Counted from the first letter of the stretch, positions 44,295 to 57,110 are shown. The stretch: 64,000 nt of DNA from Peteryoungia desertarenae (GCF_005860795.2 NZ_CP058350.1:1084501-1148500); one strand, 5' to 3'. Numbers and translations: made by a program. The notes: a model not told the origin generated them from the letters alone.

Positions 44295-44481
44295 TATTGT
44301 TTACCGGCAGAGTTGGTACGGGGTCCGCAGCGTGCTCATCGGCGGACGGGGTTGCTTTACAATAAATCGTATTTTAGGCAATTCTCATTTGACGCCAGTC
44401 TCTACACCCCTGGAACGTCGAGGCGGATGAAAGGCGTTCAAAGCGCCTTGCCATAAGGAACTGCCGACGGCGCAACATTCT

Positions 44482-45510
44482 TCAGGCGCTCTTGCGATCC
44501 CGAAGCCCGCTGGGTGTCAGACCGTACCAGCGGCTGACCGATCTCGTAAACGCGCTCGGTGCGGAATAGCCAAGCCGGTAGCAGATTTCGGAGATTGGAA
44601 GATCACTGCCAGTGAGCAGATTGAAACTGACTTCCTTGCGAATACTGTCTCTGAGATCCGCAAGGTTGGTGCCCTGGTCTGCCAGGCGCCGCTGGAAGGT
44701 CCGCTCCGAAAGCCCGAAAAAAGGCGCCAGTTGTTCAAGCGAAACATCGGGTTCAGAGATATGCAAAAGCAGATAATGTCGGATCTGAGCCAGGAAATCC
44801 GCGTCGGCGGTGGCCGTTTCAGGCTTCAATGCCCGGCATTGCATGTCCATCAGATGATGCAGTCTGCCGTCAGCCCGGGGATTCTGGCGGTCAAGGAAGC
44901 TGTTGGGAAATTGGATCTGGTTCATGCGGTGGCCAAAGGTGAGCCGCCGCGTGAGAAGTTCTCGAAAGGGCTGCAAATTCCGAGGCTTGGGACGCTCGAG
45001 ATGCAGCTCCAGCTGTTCGGCGACATTTCCGAACAGATCCCGGGCTCGTTGAAGAAGGACGGCCAGAGACAAGTCGACATACTGATCGCGCTTCACGATG
45101 ATCGGCGCAAAAGTCCATGTCATCGTCGCACCGGTATCATCGAAGGTCAAATGGCTGTAACTGGTATTGGTCACATATTCCATGTGGGCGTCGATGAAGC
45201 GGACGAAGTCCAGGCCGGATGGGGCACTCATGAGACCGTAGCCAAAGGGTCCTGTCGATCCCGCCTGGAAGCGGCGACCGCAGGTCACACCGAAGGCCTC
45301 GTCATCCGAGAGTAGCGCGCATGCCTCCAGCAGGCGGCAGAGACGGTCAAGGCTGATCCGTGCTGTCAGATCCTGGAAACTGGCGGGATCAATGTCCAAC
45401 GCCTTGCAGATCGGCTCAAGATCGATGCCATAGCTGCCCGCATGTGCGACGACCGTCGAGGCAATCCCTGCGACGGTGGTCAGTTCATCTGCAAGGACTT
45501 TCCTGGGCAT
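44482..45510 (-). CDS. AraC-family transcriptional regulator
   Basis: The 342-residue regulator has an N-terminal arabinose-binding-like domain (PF12625 type: AGIASTVVAHAGSYGIDLEPICKAL, GPFGYGLMSAPSGLDFVRFI). A C-terminal AraC domain of two helix-turn-helix motifs follows (VSLEQLAPFFGLSERTFQRRLADQGT and PISEICYRLGYSAPSAFTRSVSRWYGLTPSGLR). This OruR/ArgR-like subgroup often controls amino acid, lipid or virulence genes; the target is not apparent from the neighbours. Two TGGCGCC copies 21 bases apart lie directly before the start, possibly for autoregulation. The ribosome site is weak. Confidence 0.85.
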   Translation of the reverse strand: MPRKVLADELTTVAGIASTVVAHAGSYGIDLEPICKALDIDPASFQDLTARISLDRLCRLLEACALLSDDEAFGVTCGRRFQAGSTGPFGYGLMSAPSGLDFVRFIDAHMEYVTNTSYSHLTFDDTGATMTWTFAPIIVKRDQYVDLSLAVLLQRARDLFGNVAEQLELHLERPKPRNLQPFRELLTRRLTFGHRMNQIQFPNSFLDRQNPRADGRLHHLMDMQCRALKPETATADADFLAQIRHYLLLHISEPDVSLEQLAPFFGLSERTFQRRLADQGTNLADLRDSIRKEVSFNLLTGSDLPISEICYRLGYSAPSAFTRSVSRWYGLTPSGLRDRKSA

Positions 45511-45516
45511 GAGCTG

Positions 45517-45547
45517 TGGCGCCGAAAGGTAAGTTTCTGGCGCCAGA
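45517..45547 (-). promoter_or_regulatory. TGGCGCC direct repeats before the AraC-type gene
   Basis: TGGCGCC occurs at 45517-45523 and 45538-45544, exactly 21 bases (two helical turns) apart; the second is the core of a perfect 12-base palindrome TCTGGCGCCAGA (45536-45547). The spacing suits binding of an AraC-type dimer immediately upstream of its own gene. Function is inferred from geometry. Confidence 0.4.
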
Positions 45548-45596
45548 TGCTAATCGAGAAAATACGATATGTCGAGTATTCAACGGTTCTCGTGTC

Positions 45597-46616
45597 TTAC
45601 TTCTTCCCCCAAAGCACCTTGTAACGGGCATTGCGACAGGTCTCGCCGTTCTGCCGGAAATGAGCTTGAAGAGTCGGCTCATACGACAGACCACGATTTG
45701 CCACCAGAATGAGTTCACCGCCCGAGCGCAATGCATCCGCTGCGGTCCTTATCATGGTCTCTCCGATGGAAGGCTCTGCCGCGCGCCCTTCATGAAAGGG
45801 CGGATTCATCACCACGAGATCGTATTTTTCCTTGGGTGGCTCCTCTCTCAGGTCCTGCCAGAAGAAGCGGGCATGGAGATCTGGGGAAAGACGGGCGAGG
45901 TTGCTGCGCGCGCATTCCAGTGCATCGTGATTGGCTTCGAACAGATCGATGCGATGGAGCCCCGGTGCCCGTTCAGCCAGCATGACTGAGAGATAGCCCC
46001 AGCCAGCACCAAAATCGGCGGCATTCCCATCGAAGTCGCTCGGCAGCCGTCCGGCCAGAAGTTCCGAACCTGGATCGACATGCATGTGGGAGAACATGCC
46101 GGCTTTTGTTTCAAAGCGACCGTCGACCAGCATTGTCTGGGAAGCAAGTGCGGATCGGGCAGCAGACCCATCGTCAGGGGCACTGAACCAAACGACGACC
46201 CCGTGATACTTGGGCAGCGAGGCAGGCTGAAGGCCCAAACGATCCAGTTGCTTGCGTAGGGGCAGGATCCCCTCGTCCTTGGCGCCGGCGATCACGATCT
46301 GGCCGCCCCTGCGCACTCGGGCAAGCGCTTCCGCGACGCGGTTCTCATTCTGCCCTTTGTGCTTGTCGCAAAGGATCAGGGCGCCGTCATAGCCGTCGTC
46401 GCCGACCGACGGCTGCGGTTGCAGTCGGGCAGCTTCTAGACGCCTGTACTCTGGTCTGAAGCCCTGGACGAGCGTCAGTTCCCCCTTGAAGCCGTCCGGA
46501 AGCACAAATCCTGCCTCCGCTCCGAGAAAGAGAAAACGACTTCCCTCCGGTGGTAGCGGAATTGCACCTGTGGCGAAGGGATGAAAAATTGTCTTGAGCG
46601 TTTCGCGGCTCATCAT
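45597..46616 (-). CDS. Class I methyltransferase, RsmC/RlmG-like
   Basis: The 339-residue protein has two related halves, as in RsmC. The N-terminal half is a degenerate, non-catalytic methyltransferase-like domain (DGALILCDKHKGQNENRVAEAL). The C-terminal half is a SAM-binding catalytic domain: ADFGAGWGYLSVMLAERA for SAM binding and VVMNPPFHEG as the substrate-base motif of guanine N2 methyltransferases. It probably methylates a guanine in 16S rRNA (G1207 in E. coli for RsmC); RlmG is the alternative. It stands alone between the AraC gene and the pnp terminator. Confidence 0.82.
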   Translation of the reverse strand: MMSRETLKTIFHPFATGAIPLPPEGSRFLFLGAEAGFVLPDGFKGELTLVQGFRPEYRRLEAARLQPQPSVGDDGYDGALILCDKHKGQNENRVAEALARVRRGGQIVIAGAKDEGILPLRKQLDRLGLQPASLPKYHGVVVWFSAPDDGSAARSALASQTMLVDGRFETKAGMFSHMHVDPGSELLAGRLPSDFDGNAADFGAGWGYLSVMLAERAPGLHRIDLFEANHDALECARSNLARLSPDLHARFFWQDLREEPPKEKYDLVVMNPPFHEGRAAEPSIGETMIRTAADALRSGGELILVANRGLSYEPTLQAHFRQNGETCRNARYKVLWGKK

Positions 46617-46690
46617 CGAGGCCTCTTCGAAACAGTGCAGGCTCCATCATAAGGGAACTGCATCTGCGGCTGCATGGGACAAGTATGAAC

Positions 46691-46720
46691 AAAAAAGGCG
46701 CGGAAACACTGCCGCGCCTT
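46691..46720 (-). terminator. Terminator after pnp
   Basis: AAGGCGCGG (46720-46712 on the minus strand) pairs with CCGCGCCTT (46703-46695), 9 bp with an 8-base loop, followed by TTTTGTTC. It closes the rimP-to-pnp operon. Confidence 0.85.
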
Positions 46721-46740
46721 TAAACCCGGGGAAGGGCCGC

Positions 46741-48888
<2,148 letters not shown>

Positions 48889-49213
48889 ATCTTGTCCTTC
48901 TGCACGGCGACCACGGCATGATGAACGCAAGCCCAATCGGGCGCGCGGTTGCTGCGCGAATGCTGACGCATCACGGGCAAGACAGCGGGAAGCTTTCCTA
49001 TGGGGCGATCAGATGTTCTGTCGATCGCATCACTGGACCTCATGGTCCCTCAAAAGCCAAATTCCTTGGCGAAAGCATCCGGCAATCCTGCCCCATGACA
49101 GGTCATCGGTTGGTATGGGTGGCACCGGCCCATCCGGCTCACCCGTGCAATCTGCTTCGCCTTTGGCCATCGCCAGAACGAAGCGAACGGGGCACTTGAG
49201 CCCCGAAAGAGAC
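48889..49213 (-). other. Non-coding pnp leader between rpsO and pnp
   Basis: About 325 bases without a convincing gene. Two small inverted repeats are visible, GGACC-TCAT-GGTCC (49035-49048) and GCGATC/GATCGC (49005-49010 with 49023-49028). In many bacteria this spacer carries a pnp promoter and an RNase III-cleaved hairpin used for autoregulation. I see candidate hairpins but cannot confirm such a role. Confidence 0.45.
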
Positions 49214-49244
49214 CCGGCGGATCTTCGCATGGAAGACCCGCCGG
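49203..49244 (-). terminator. Hairpin just after rpsO
   Basis: On the minus strand CCGGCGGGTCTT (49244-49233) pairs with AAGATCCGCCGG (49225-49214), 12 bp with one G-T wobble and a 7-base loop, followed by GTCTCTTTC. It lies 7 bases past the rpsO stop and may act as partial terminator or processing site before pnp. Confidence 0.6.
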
Positions 49245-49250
49245 AAAAGC

Positions 49251-49520
49251 TTAGCGGCGAATGCCCAGGGCAGCAATCAGCTTGCTGTAGCGGGCTTCGT
49301 CCTTCTTCTTCAGATAGTCGAGAAGCGAACGACGGCTCGAAACCATGGTCAGAAGACCACGACGCGAGTGGTTATCCTTCTTGTGACCCTTGAAGTGTTC
49401 GGTCAGGTTGTTGATCCGTTCGGTCAGGATCGCCACCTGGACTTCCGGAGAACCGGTGTCGCCTTCCTTGGTCGCATATTCCTTGATGAGGGCGGCCTTG
49501 CGCTCTGCAGTGATCGACAT
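49251..49520 (-). CDS. rpsO: 30S ribosomal protein S15
   Basis: The 89-residue protein has the standard length: [71 protein letters not shown]15 binds 16S rRNA early in assembly of the 30S platform. AGAAAGGATTTAC precedes the ATG. It sits between truB and pnp as in most proteobacteria. Its 5' spacer of 161 bases could hold autoregulatory structure. Confidence 0.97.
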   Translation of the reverse strand: MSITAERKAALIKEYATKEGDTGSPEVQVAILTERINNLTEHFKGHKKDNHSRRGLLTMVSSRRSLLDYLKKKDEARYSKLIAALGIRR

Positions 49521-49681
49521 CGTAAATCCTTTCTAGAATTTAGGAGAAACGGGACACCAGCCGCCGGGATGTCGTCCAGCGGTGGCCATGAAAAGCAGAC
49601 GCCCTAAGTGTCAGCTTGCGGGGCCTATACTCCATTCCCCCCTCAAAGGGAAGAGTTCTTTACAGGCCCTTGTCTTCAGGC

Positions 49682-50611
49682 TTAACCGAAGACCCGTCGC
49701 GGATGAAATTCGCCACCGGCGATCTCGCCAATCGCAATCAGCCGACCACCGGCCAGGGCAACGGCTTCCGGCTCCGCGACCGGAGCGTCGCGACCGCGCA
49801 GGATGATGGAATTGCCCATTTTCAGCCGGTGGGCCTGATCGTCGCTGATGCGTATCTGAGGCAAGGCGGACAAGGCCTCGCTGGTGTCGACGAGAAAGGC
49901 GTCCAGCGCTGCAAGCCGCTCTTCGCGGTCTTCGAGCGCCTCAAGCGCGACGAGCTTTTCCAACGGCACCATCGTCTCCTCGGCAAAGGGAGCCACGAAG
50001 CTGCGCCTGAGTTCCGAGATATGGCCGTAGCAGCCGAGATCGCGACCGAAATCACGGGCGAGCGATCGGACATAGGTGCCCTTGCCGCATTCCACCTCGA
50101 AGAAGGCACGATCCTTTTCCGCCTTTAGCAAGGTGAGGCGATGAACCTTTACTTCACGCGAAGGAATTTCAACGGCTTCGCCCTCTCGGGCCAGATCATA
50201 GGCGCGCTCGCCGGCGATCTTGATTGCAGAGAACTGCGGCGGGATCTGTTGTATGACCCCCGTGTAGCGCGGCAGCAGCGCGCGAACCTCTTCTTCGGCG
50301 GGCCGCTTGTCAGAACTATGCGTGACTTCGCCTTCAAGGTCATCCGTCGAACGCTCTTCGCCCCAGGTGACGGTAAATTCGTAGATCTTCCGACCATCCA
50401 TCACGTAAGGGACGGTTTTTGTTGCATCGCCCAGTGCAATTGGCAGCATGCCGGAGGCGAGCGGGTCGAGCGTCCCGGCGTGACCGGCTTTCTGGGCGTT
50501 GAAGAGCCATTTGATCTTGCCGACGGCCTCGGTCGAGCCGAAATCCATCGGCTTGTCTAGAATGAGCCAGCCCGAAATCGGGCGGCCCTTGGGCTTGCGG
50601 GGTTTGGACAT
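49682..50611 (-). CDS. truB: tRNA pseudouridine(55) synthase
   Basis: The 309-residue enzyme converts U55 of tRNA T-loops to pseudouridine. The catalytic Asp is in [20 protein letters not shown] (about residues 39-58). [43 protein letters not shown] and the [14 protein letters not shown] segment follow, with a C-terminal PUA-like end. [13 protein letters not shown] is the N-terminal family start. It begins 14 bases after the rbfA stop in the nusA-infB operon. Confidence 0.96.
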   Translation of the reverse strand: MSKPRKPKGRPISGWLILDKPMDFGSTEAVGKIKWLFNAQKAGHAGTLDPLASGMLPIALGDATKTVPYVMDGRKIYEFTVTWGEERSTDDLEGEVTHSSDKRPAEEEVRALLPRYTGVIQQIPPQFSAIKIAGERAYDLAREGEAVEIPSREVKVHRLTLLKAEKDRAFFEVECGKGTYVRSLARDFGRDLGCYGHISELRRSFVAPFAEETMVPLEKLVALEALEDREERLAALDAFLVDTSEALSALPQIRISDDQAHRLKMGNSIILRGRDAPVAEPEAVALAGGRLIAIGEIAGGEFHPRRVFG

Positions 50612-50625
50612 AAGGGCCTTTTTTC

Positions 50626-51030
50626 TCAGTCGTTGTCTTCGTCGGTGCCAAGGTCGCGCTGCACCTCCGGCGAGCGCAGGAGCGCATCGATCTTTTGATA
50701 ATTGTCGAAGCTCGTATCGTCGCGGAAGCGAACCTCGGGCATGTATTTCATCTGGCGGAGCTGGTTGCCCAATCGACCACGAATGAACTTGGCATGCCTG
50801 TTGAGTGCACTGATGACGCTATCGTGGTCCTTGACGCCAAGCGGCGTGACATAGGCTGTCGCGATCTTCAGATCCGGCGACATACGCACTTCGGAAATGG
50901 AGATCACCGTCTTTTCAATGAGATCGTCGCGCACTTCCCCGCGCTGAAGCACTTGGGTGATGGCGGCACGCACCTGTTCACCGACGCGCAGCATGCGCTG
51001 CGAAGGTGCAGAAGAGGTTGCTTTCGTCAT
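50626..51030 (-). CDS. rbfA: Ribosome-binding factor A
   Basis: The 134-residue KH-type protein needed for late 30S maturation and 16S rRNA 5'-end processing. Features are [74 protein letters not shown]. It lies between infB and truB; the 155 bases to infB contain a GCGCCGGA/TCCGGCGC hairpin without a T-tract. Standard length for alphaproteobacteria. Confidence 0.95.
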   Translation of the reverse strand: MTKATSSAPSQRMLRVGEQVRAAITQVLQRGEVRDDLIEKTVISISEVRMSPDLKIATAYVTPLGVKDHDSVISALNRHAKFIRGRLGNQLRQMKYMPEVRFRDDTSFDNYQKIDALLRSPEVQRDLGTDEDND

Positions 51031-51185
51031 GTTCTAGTCGCCTTTCGCATGAGCCGACCGTTGGTCTTTTGGATCATGCCATGGAATTTGATAGATTGTG
51101 CGCAAAGCTGCGGACGTGATCTCCATAAACAGCGAGCGCCGGAAGATCCGGCGCCCGAGAAGATCTGGTTTCGAAACGCCTGCGA

Positions 51186-53891
51186 TCAAAGCGTACGCGT
51201 GACGTGCTCGACGCGGAAGCACTCGATCGTGTCGCCGGCCCGAATGTCTTCGTAGTTCTCGAACGCCATGCCGCACTCCTGACCCATGGGCACTTCGGAG
51301 ACTTCGTCCTTGAAGCGCTTGAGCGTCTTGAGCTTGCCTTCGTGGATGACGACGTTGTCGCGGATGAGGCGCACGCCCGCACCACGTTCCACCTTGCCAT
51401 CGACGACGCGGCAACCGGCAACCTTGCCAACCTTGGTAATGTTGAAGACTTCGAGGATCTCCGCATTGCCGAGGAAGGTTTCGCGGCGTTCCGGCGAGAG
51501 CAAGCCCGACATCGCTGCCTTCACGTCATCTACCAGATCGTAGATGATGTTGTAGTAGCGGATTTCGATACCAGCCCGTTCAGACGCGGTACGCGCCTGA
51601 GCGTTTGCGCGAACGTTGAAGCCGATGATGGCCGCGTTCGACGCCTCGGCGAGCGAGATATCCGACTCTGTGATGGCACCTGCACCGGAATGAACGATGC
51701 GGGCACGTACTTCGTCGGTACCGAGCTTGTCGAGCGCTGCAACGATCGCTTCGACCGAGCCCTGCACGTCCGCCTTGATGACCAGCGGGAACTCCTTGAA
51801 ACCGGTATCCTGAAGCTTGCTCATCATCTGCTCGAGCGAGCCGCGTGAGCCCGACTGGCGGGCGGCTGCCTTGTCGCGTGCCAGACGCTGACGATATTCG
51901 GAGATTTCGCGCGCGCGGCTCTCGTTCTCGACCACAGCGAACTTGTCACCGGCAGCAGGCGTGCCCGACAGGCCGAGGATCTCGACCGGCATGGCCGGAC
52001 CCGCTTCCTTGACGTGTTCGCCCTTGTCGTTGACCAACGCACGCACGCGACCCCACTGGTCGCCGGCCACGATGATCTGGCCCGGCTTGAGCGTGCCCTT
52101 CTGGACGAGAACCGTTGCAACGGCGCCACGACCACGATCGAGTTGGGCTTCGATGACGGTACCTTCGGCGGTGCGCGTCGGGTCGGCCTTCAGGTCGAGA
52201 ATTTCGGCCTGAAGCAGCACGGCTTCAAGCAGCTTATCGAGATTGAGCTTGTTCTTCGCCGAAACTTCGACATCAAGCACTTCACCACCCATGGATTCCA
52301 CGAAGACTTCATGCTGCAGAAGCTGCTGGCGAACCTTGTCCGGGTTGGCCTCATGCTTGTCGATCTTGTTGATCGCCACGATGATCGGCACGTTGGCCGC
52401 CTTGGCGTGATTGATCGATTCGATCGTCTGCGGCATCACGCTGTCGTCGGCAGCAACCACCAGGATGGCAATGTCAGTCGCCTGTGCGCCACGGGCACGC
52501 ATCGCGGTAAAGGCGGCGTGGCCGGGTGTGTCGATAAAGGTGATCTTCTGGCCGTTCTGTTCAACCTGATAGGCACCGATATGCTGGGTGATCCCGCCGG
52601 CTTCACCAGCGACCACGTTCGCCTTGCGGATCGCGTCGAGGAGCGAAGTCTTACCATGGTCGACGTGACCCATGATGGTGACCACGGGCGGACGCGTTAC
52701 CAGTTCGCCTTCATCGTCCTTGACGTTGAAGATACCCTCTTCAACATCGGATTCCGATACGCGCTTGACGGTATGGCCGAACTCGGTGGCGATGATTTCC
52801 GCAAGGTCGGCGTCGATGACGTCGCCCGGCTTCATCATCTGACCTTCCTTCATCAGGTACTTGATCACGTCGACGGCCCGTTCGGACATACGTTGCGACA
52901 GTTCCTGAATCGTGATCGTTTCCGGCAGGATGACTTCGCGCATGACCTTCTCGCGCGGTTCCTGGATCTGGCTGCGACGGAATTTCTCCTGACGGCGACG
53001 CATGGCCGACAAGGAGCGTCCGCGGGACGAACCGCCCTCTTCGTCCACATCAGCCGTGGTCACCGTGAGCTTGCCACGTCGACGCTCGTCTTCGCCTTTC
53101 GGGCGAGCCGGAACCTTGGCAGCCACAGGGGCGGCCACCTTTCCACGGCCGGGCACTGAGCGAACCGGCCCACGATCATCGTCATCATCATTGATCTTGC
53201 GTCCACGCGCAAAGTTCTGCGGGGCAGGCGCTGCCGGGGCGGGACGCTCACTCGCCGCAGGACGTGGCGCAACCACGGGCGGAACCGCAGGAATTTCGGC
53301 TTCCACCTTGGCCTCAGCCTTGTCGTCTTCCTTCGCCTCGACTTCAGGCTCTGCCGCACGACGTGCGCGTTCTTCAGCCGCCAGACGCGCCGCTTCTTCG
53401 GCTTCCTTTTGGCGTCGTGCGTCTTCGGCGGCACGGATCTTGGCCTCTTCGACCTCCCGCGCCTGTGCTTCCATCAAGGCGCGACGACGCGCGTCCATCT
53501 CGCTGGCCGACAGATCGTGCAGAACGGCACCGCGTGGACGTTCTGGCTGACGGTTCGGTTGCTGCGGGCGGTCCGGCTGACGGTTGACCTGCTGTGGCCG
53601 CTGCCCCTGCGGAGCTGGCTGGTGGATGCGGGGCGGCTGGGCTGGCTGAGCCGGACGTGGCGCCGGCGGCGCGGCGGCTGGCGCGGCCTCTGCCGTGCGG
53701 GCTGCTGGCACCTGCGGCTTGTCATCTTCCGGGCGGATCGGGCGACGCTTGCGCGTCTCCACCACGACGGCCTTCGTGCGACCGCGACCCATATCCTGGC
53801 GTACGGTGCCCTGGCTCACGCCTGACGGTTTCAGGGTGAGTGTCTTCTTGCCCGCTACGCTGAGTGTCTTGTCGTCTTTGCTGTCGGTCAT
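51186..53891 (-). CDS. infB: Translation initiation factor IF-2
   Basis: The 901-residue GTPase brings initiator tRNA to the ribosome. The N-terminal third is a long charged, Pro/Ala/Glu-rich region (about residues 60-260), including a helical [24 protein letters not shown] stretch. The G domain has [12 protein letters not shown] (G1), ITQHIGAY (G2), DTPGH (G3) and NKIDK (G4), followed by the IF2 C-terminal domains. ATG 53891 (GGAACGGA upstream) gives [12 protein letters not shown], the family start; the open frame extends 12 codons upstream without support. It follows ylxR after 101 bases. Confidence 0.96.
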   Translation of the reverse strand: MTDSKDDKTLSVAGKKTLTLKPSGVSQGTVRQDMGRGRTKAVVVETRKRRPIRPEDDKPQVPAARTAEAAPAAAPPAPRPAQPAQPPRIHQPAPQGQRPQQVNRQPDRPQQPNRQPERPRGAVLHDLSASEMDARRRALMEAQAREVEEAKIRAAEDARRQKEAEEAARLAAEERARRAAEPEVEAKEDDKAEAKVEAEIPAVPPVVAPRPAASERPAPAAPAPQNFARGRKINDDDDDRGPVRSVPGRGKVAAPVAAKVPARPKGEDERRRGKLTVTTADVDEEGGSSRGRSLSAMRRRQEKFRRSQIQEPREKVMREVILPETITIQELSQRMSERAVDVIKYLMKEGQMMKPGDVIDADLAEIIATEFGHTVKRVSESDVEEGIFNVKDDEGELVTRPPVVTIMGHVDHGKTSLLDAIRKANVVAGEAGGITQHIGAYQVEQNGQKITFIDTPGHAAFTAMRARGAQATDIAILVVAADDSVMPQTIESINHAKAANVPIIVAINKIDKHEANPDKVRQQLLQHEVFVESMGGEVLDVEVSAKNKLNLDKLLEAVLLQAEILDLKADPTRTAEGTVIEAQLDRGRGAVATVLVQKGTLKPGQIIVAGDQWGRVRALVNDKGEHVKEAGPAMPVEILGLSGTPAAGDKFAVVENESRAREISEYRQRLARDKAAARQSGSRGSLEQMMSKLQDTGFKEFPLVIKADVQGSVEAIVAALDKLGTDEVRARIVHSGAGAITESDISLAEASNAAIIGFNVRANAQARTASERAGIEIRYYNIIYDLVDDVKAAMSGLLSPERRETFLGNAEILEVFNITKVGKVAGCRVVDGKVERGAGVRLIRDNVVIHEGKLKTLKRFKDEVSEVPMGQECGMAFENYEDIRAGDTIECFRVEHVTRTL

Positions 53892-53992
53892 TCCGTTCCC
53901 GTTCCTTCGAGCGGGGCCGGATGCCAAGCATCAGACCTCGCCGTTCACATACTGTCCTGCACCACGGAGGCCGGCGATAGCCGGTGACCGTG

Positions 53993-54679
53993 TCATTGTG
54001 GTTCCGGACCAGCGCTGCTCGCCACACGCGACGGTTTGCCGCGATAGGTTTCGAGCAGGTTTGCGCGCTTCACTACACCTTCACCCGCCTGCCCTGCAAG
54101 CGCGCAAGCATGGATAAACGCGTTCTGGCCCATCAGTTGGTCCATTTCCGCCCCGGTCAGAAGAATAAAAGACGGTATTTCCGCCTCTGCCCCCGTTCCG
54201 AGGTGCCAGGCCTTTCGGGCCTGGTCGATTTTTCGAATGCCATCAGCAGCTGCTTCCAAAGAATGGAAGACTGCTATGGCCTCGCCGTTGCGGACGGCCA
54301 GTTCTACCTTGGCCGCGCCAGTGAAGAACTGTCCGGCCTTGCGGGCCATGTTCATCATCCCCGTCAGCTGGCTGACAAGCAGCCGGTCGACCGTTCCAGC
54401 GAGATCGGGATCCACTTTCACATCCCGTTTCAGGGCGCGGGCAAAGAGCTTCTTTGCCACCGCCTTCTCGATTGCCTCCCTACGGGGGCTGATCCAGCAT
54501 CCCCGACCGGGAAGCGTGCGCTTCAGATCGGGAACGATGGTTCCATCAGGTGCTGCCACGAATCTGAGCAGCGTCTCCGGCGATCCGCTTTCGCGGGTCG
54601 CAATGCACATGCGTCCGTTCAGGGCGCTGTCGTCGAAGTCAGCTTCGTCGCCAGCGTGATCCTGAGCTTCCTGAGCCAT
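53993..54679 (-). CDS. YlxR-type RNA-binding protein fused to an L7Ae-like domain
   Basis: The 228-residue protein has two parts. The YlxR/DUF448 domain (about residues 20-95) shows RMCIATRESGSPETLLRFV and PGRGCWISPRREAIEKAV. A second domain resembles the L7Ae/L30e fold (VDRLLVSQLTGMMNMARKAGQFFTGAAKVE, SFILLTGAEMDQLM). This fusion is usual in alphaproteobacteria; both folds bind RNA, but the target is unknown. Because TGATG overlaps the nusA stop, ATG 54679 is preferred; an in-frame GTG lies one codon earlier. Position between nusA and infB is conserved. Confidence 0.88.
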   Translation of the reverse strand: MAQEAQDHAGDEADFDDSALNGRMCIATRESGSPETLLRFVAAPDGTIVPDLKRTLPGRGCWISPRREAIEKAVAKKLFARALKRDVKVDPDLAGTVDRLLVSQLTGMMNMARKAGQFFTGAAKVELAVRNGEAIAVFHSLEAAADGIRKIDQARKAWHLGTGAEAEIPSFILLTGAEMDQLMGQNAFIHACALAGQAGEGVVKRANLLETYRGKPSRVASSAGPEPQ

Positions 54680-56295
54680 CACAGGCCCTGCTCTGCTTCG
54701 ACCTCGGCATCAACATCGGCCGCGTCTTCCGCCTGAGCCGCGAGGTCTTCCTCGGTGATCCAGCCGGCAGCAAGACGAGCCTGCACGATCATGTTTTCGG
54801 CTTCGGCGCGGGAAACGTCAAACTTCGAGAACAGGCCTTCGAACTTCTTGGTCTCGCCATCCTTGCGCTCGCTCCAGCCGACGAGATCATCAGCAGCGCA
54901 GCCGGCAAAGTCCTCGATCGACTTGATGCCATCTTCGCCAAGCGCAACCATCATCTGCGATGTCATGCCGTCGATCTGGCGCAGTTCGTCGGACACTCCG
55001 AGTTCCTTGCGCTTTGCATCCATCTCGGCCTCGATCTTTTCCAGATACTCGCGTGCGCGCATCTGGATTTCGTTGGCCGTGTCTTCATCGAAGCCATCGA
55101 TGGAGGCAATTTCGTCAAGCTCAACATAGGCCAGTTCCTCGACCTGGGCAAAGCCTTCCGATGCCAGAACCTGACCAACCATTTCGTCGACGTCGAGCGC
55201 GTCCATGAAGAGATTGGTGCGCTCGTTGAATTCCTTCTGACGGCGCTCGGACTCTTCCGCTTCCGTCATGATGTCGATGTCCCAGCCGGTCAGCTGCGAG
55301 GCCAGACGTACGTTCTGGCCACGGCGACCGATGGCAAGCGACAGCTGCTCGTCCGGTACCACGACCTCGATGCGCTCTGCATCCTCGTCGAGAACAACCT
55401 TGGCAACTTCAGCCGGCTGGAGAGCGTTGACGATGAAGGACGCCGGATCGTTCGACCACGGGATGATGTCGATCTTTTCGCCCTGCAGCTCACCGACAAC
55501 GGCCTGAACACGCGAACCACGCATACCCACGCAGGCACCGACCGGATCGATCGACGAGTCGTTCGAAATGACGGCGATCTTGGCGCGCGAGCCCGGATCA
55601 CGGGCAACCGACTTGATCTGAATGATACCGTCGTAGATTTCCGGCACTTCCATGGTGAAGAGCTTCACCATGAACTGCGGATGGGTGCGCGACAGGAAGA
55701 TCTGCGGACCGCGCTGTTCGCGGCGCACGTCGTAGACATAGGCACGCACGCGGTCGCCGTAACGGAAGGCCTCGCGCGGGATCATCTCGTCGCGACGGAT
55801 GATGCCTTCGCCACGACCGAGGTCGACGATGACATTGCCATACTCGACGCGCTTGACGGTGCCGTTGACGATTTCGCCAACGCGATCCTTGAATTCATCG
55901 AACTGGCGGTCACGCTCGGCCTCGCGCACCTTCTGCACGATGACCTGCTTGGCCGATTGCGCAGCAATACGACCGAAATCCATCGGCGGAAGCGGATCAG
56001 CAATGAAGTCACCGATCTTGGCGTCCACGTTGCGATCGCGAGCCAGCTCCAGAGCGATCTGGGTCGAGTAGTCCTCGACCTTTTCGACCACTTCCAGAAG
56101 GCGCTGCAGGCGAATTTCGCCGGTCTTCGAATTGATGTCGGCGCGGATATTGGTTTCGGTGCCATAACGCGACCTGGCAGCCTTCTGGATCGCGTCGGCC
56201 ATGGCGGCGAGCACGATTTCGCGGTCGATCACCTTTTCACGGGCAACGGCATCTGCGATCTGCAAGAGCTCGAGCCGGTTAGCACTGACTGCCAT
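54679..56295 (-). CDS. nusA: Transcription elongation factor NusA
   Basis: The 538-residue protein controls pausing, termination and antitermination. The N-terminal RNA polymerase-binding domain (residues 1-130) is followed by an S1 domain ([28 protein letters not shown]) and KH1/KH2 ([54 protein letters not shown]). C-terminal helix-hairpin repeats end with an acidic tail. The stop overlaps the ylxR start. It follows rimP after 57 bases. As the leader of this operon contains a terminator hairpin, NusA could influence its own expression. Confidence 0.97.
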   Translation of the reverse strand: MAVSANRLELLQIADAVAREKVIDREIVLAAMADAIQKAARSRYGTETNIRADINSKTGEIRLQRLLEVVEKVEDYSTQIALELARDRNVDAKIGDFIADPLPPMDFGRIAAQSAKQVIVQKVREAERDRQFDEFKDRVGEIVNGTVKRVEYGNVIVDLGRGEGIIRRDEMIPREAFRYGDRVRAYVYDVRREQRGPQIFLSRTHPQFMVKLFTMEVPEIYDGIIQIKSVARDPGSRAKIAVISNDSSIDPVGACVGMRGSRVQAVVGELQGEKIDIIPWSNDPASFIVNALQPAEVAKVVLDEDAERIEVVVPDEQLSLAIGRRGQNVRLASQLTGWDIDIMTEAEESERRQKEFNERTNLFMDALDVDEMVGQVLASEGFAQVEELAYVELDEIASIDGFDEDTANEIQMRAREYLEKIEAEMDAKRKELGVSDELRQIDGMTSQMMVALGEDGIKSIEDFAGCAADDLVGWSERKDGETKKFEGLFSKFDVSRAEAENMIVQARLAAGWITEEDLAAQAEDAADVDAEVEAEQGL

Positions 56296-56352
56296 TGTCT
56301 TAGGTCTCCGTCTTCCTGCCCCGGATCAGATCCTGAGGGCGGTTGTCAAACT

Positions 56353-56961
56353 TTATGCTTCGCTGCTGTCTTCGTTATTCTGGTTGGCGGCCTCGGCCTT
56401 TGCCAACTTGTCTGCACGCAGTGCGTCGCGGATCAGGTCATCGGTCAAAATCAGCTTCGCTTCCGCAAGCGTATTGAAGGGGATCACAACCCTCGGCTCT
56501 TCGCCGTAAGCCGCCTGATCACGCTCGAGCGTGAAACCCTCATGATCGACCGCAATGATCTTGCCACGGAACCGCTTGCGGTTGTCGACCACAATCGACG
56601 TCTCGCATTTGACAATATGCCCAATCCAGCGAGAAAAATCTGATTTTCGCACCATCGGGCGGTCGATACCGGGGGAGGATACTTCCAGATGATACGCCTT
56701 GTCGACCGGATCTTCCACATCAAGGACCGGCGAAATTGCCATTGATACGGCTTCGCAGTCTTCGACGGTCATCGTGCCATCGCTGCGTTCGGCCATGACC
56801 TGCAGCGTCAGTCCGTTCTGGTTCATCATCCGCACGCGAACGAGCTTGAAGTCCATCGCCACGAGCACCGGTTCGATAATCTCGGCAATCCGGCGATCAA
56901 GGCCTGTTTCAATGATGATCCGTGCTTCGCCCTTTTCAGGCTTCGGCATGTTGTCGGACAA
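56353..56961 (-). CDS. rimP: Ribosome maturation factor RimP
   Basis: The 202-residue protein helps 30S subunit maturation. The N-terminal alpha/beta domain ([75 protein letters not shown]) precedes an SH3-like domain ([16 protein letters not shown]). It has a longer, Ala/Asn-rich C-terminus than E. coli RimP. The start is uncertain: TTG 56961 has GGGAG eight bases upstream, while ATG 56949 is the first ATG. It is the first gene of the operon and lies just after a leader terminator. Confidence 0.92.
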   Translation of the reverse strand: MSDNMPKPEKGEARIIIETGLDRRIAEIIEPVLVAMDFKLVRVRMMNQNGLTLQVMAERSDGTMTVEDCEAVSMAISPVLDVEDPVDKAYHLEVSSPGIDRPMVRKSDFSRWIGHIVKCETSIVVDNRKRFRGKIIAVDHEGFTLERDQAAYGEEPRVVIPFNTLAEAKLILTDDLIRDALRADKLAKAEAANQNNEDSSEA

Positions 56962-56990
56962 TCGCAATACTCCCAGATGGATGGTATCGC

Positions 56991-57026
56991 CAACAAAAAA
57001 GAGCGGGTCCTTTCGGGCCCACTCTT
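56991..57026 (-). terminator. Intrinsic terminator hairpin in the rimP leader
   Basis: On the minus strand AAGAGTGGGCCC (57026-57015) pairs with GGACCCGCTCTT (57010-56999), 12 bp with two G-T wobbles and a GAAA tetraloop, followed by TTTTTTGTTG. It lies between a promoter at 57082-57054 and the rimP start. It could therefore act as an attenuator for the operon, or simply end the transglycosylase transcript from upstream. Confidence 0.75.
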
Positions 57027-57053
57027 CATCTGACGATCAAGAATTTGAAGGTC

Positions 57054-57082
57054 ATATACGCTCGCTTTGACCGATTTGCAAG
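57054..57082 (-). promoter_or_regulatory. Promoter upstream of the rimP leader
   Basis: On the minus strand CTTGCA (57082-57077) and GTATAT (57059-57054) are 17 bases apart, close to the rhizobial consensus CTTGAC-N17-CTATAT. Transcription would begin near 57047 and run straight into the terminator hairpin at 57026, then rimP. Confidence 0.6.
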
Positions 57083-57110
57083 CTTTTGCTGGATTTTGGC
57101 AAACAGCGGT

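Noticed and set aside
51136..51154. GCGCCGGA/TCCGGCGC hairpin between infB and rbfA
   Set aside because: No T-tract on either strand; not called as a terminator, probably a local mRNA hairpin.
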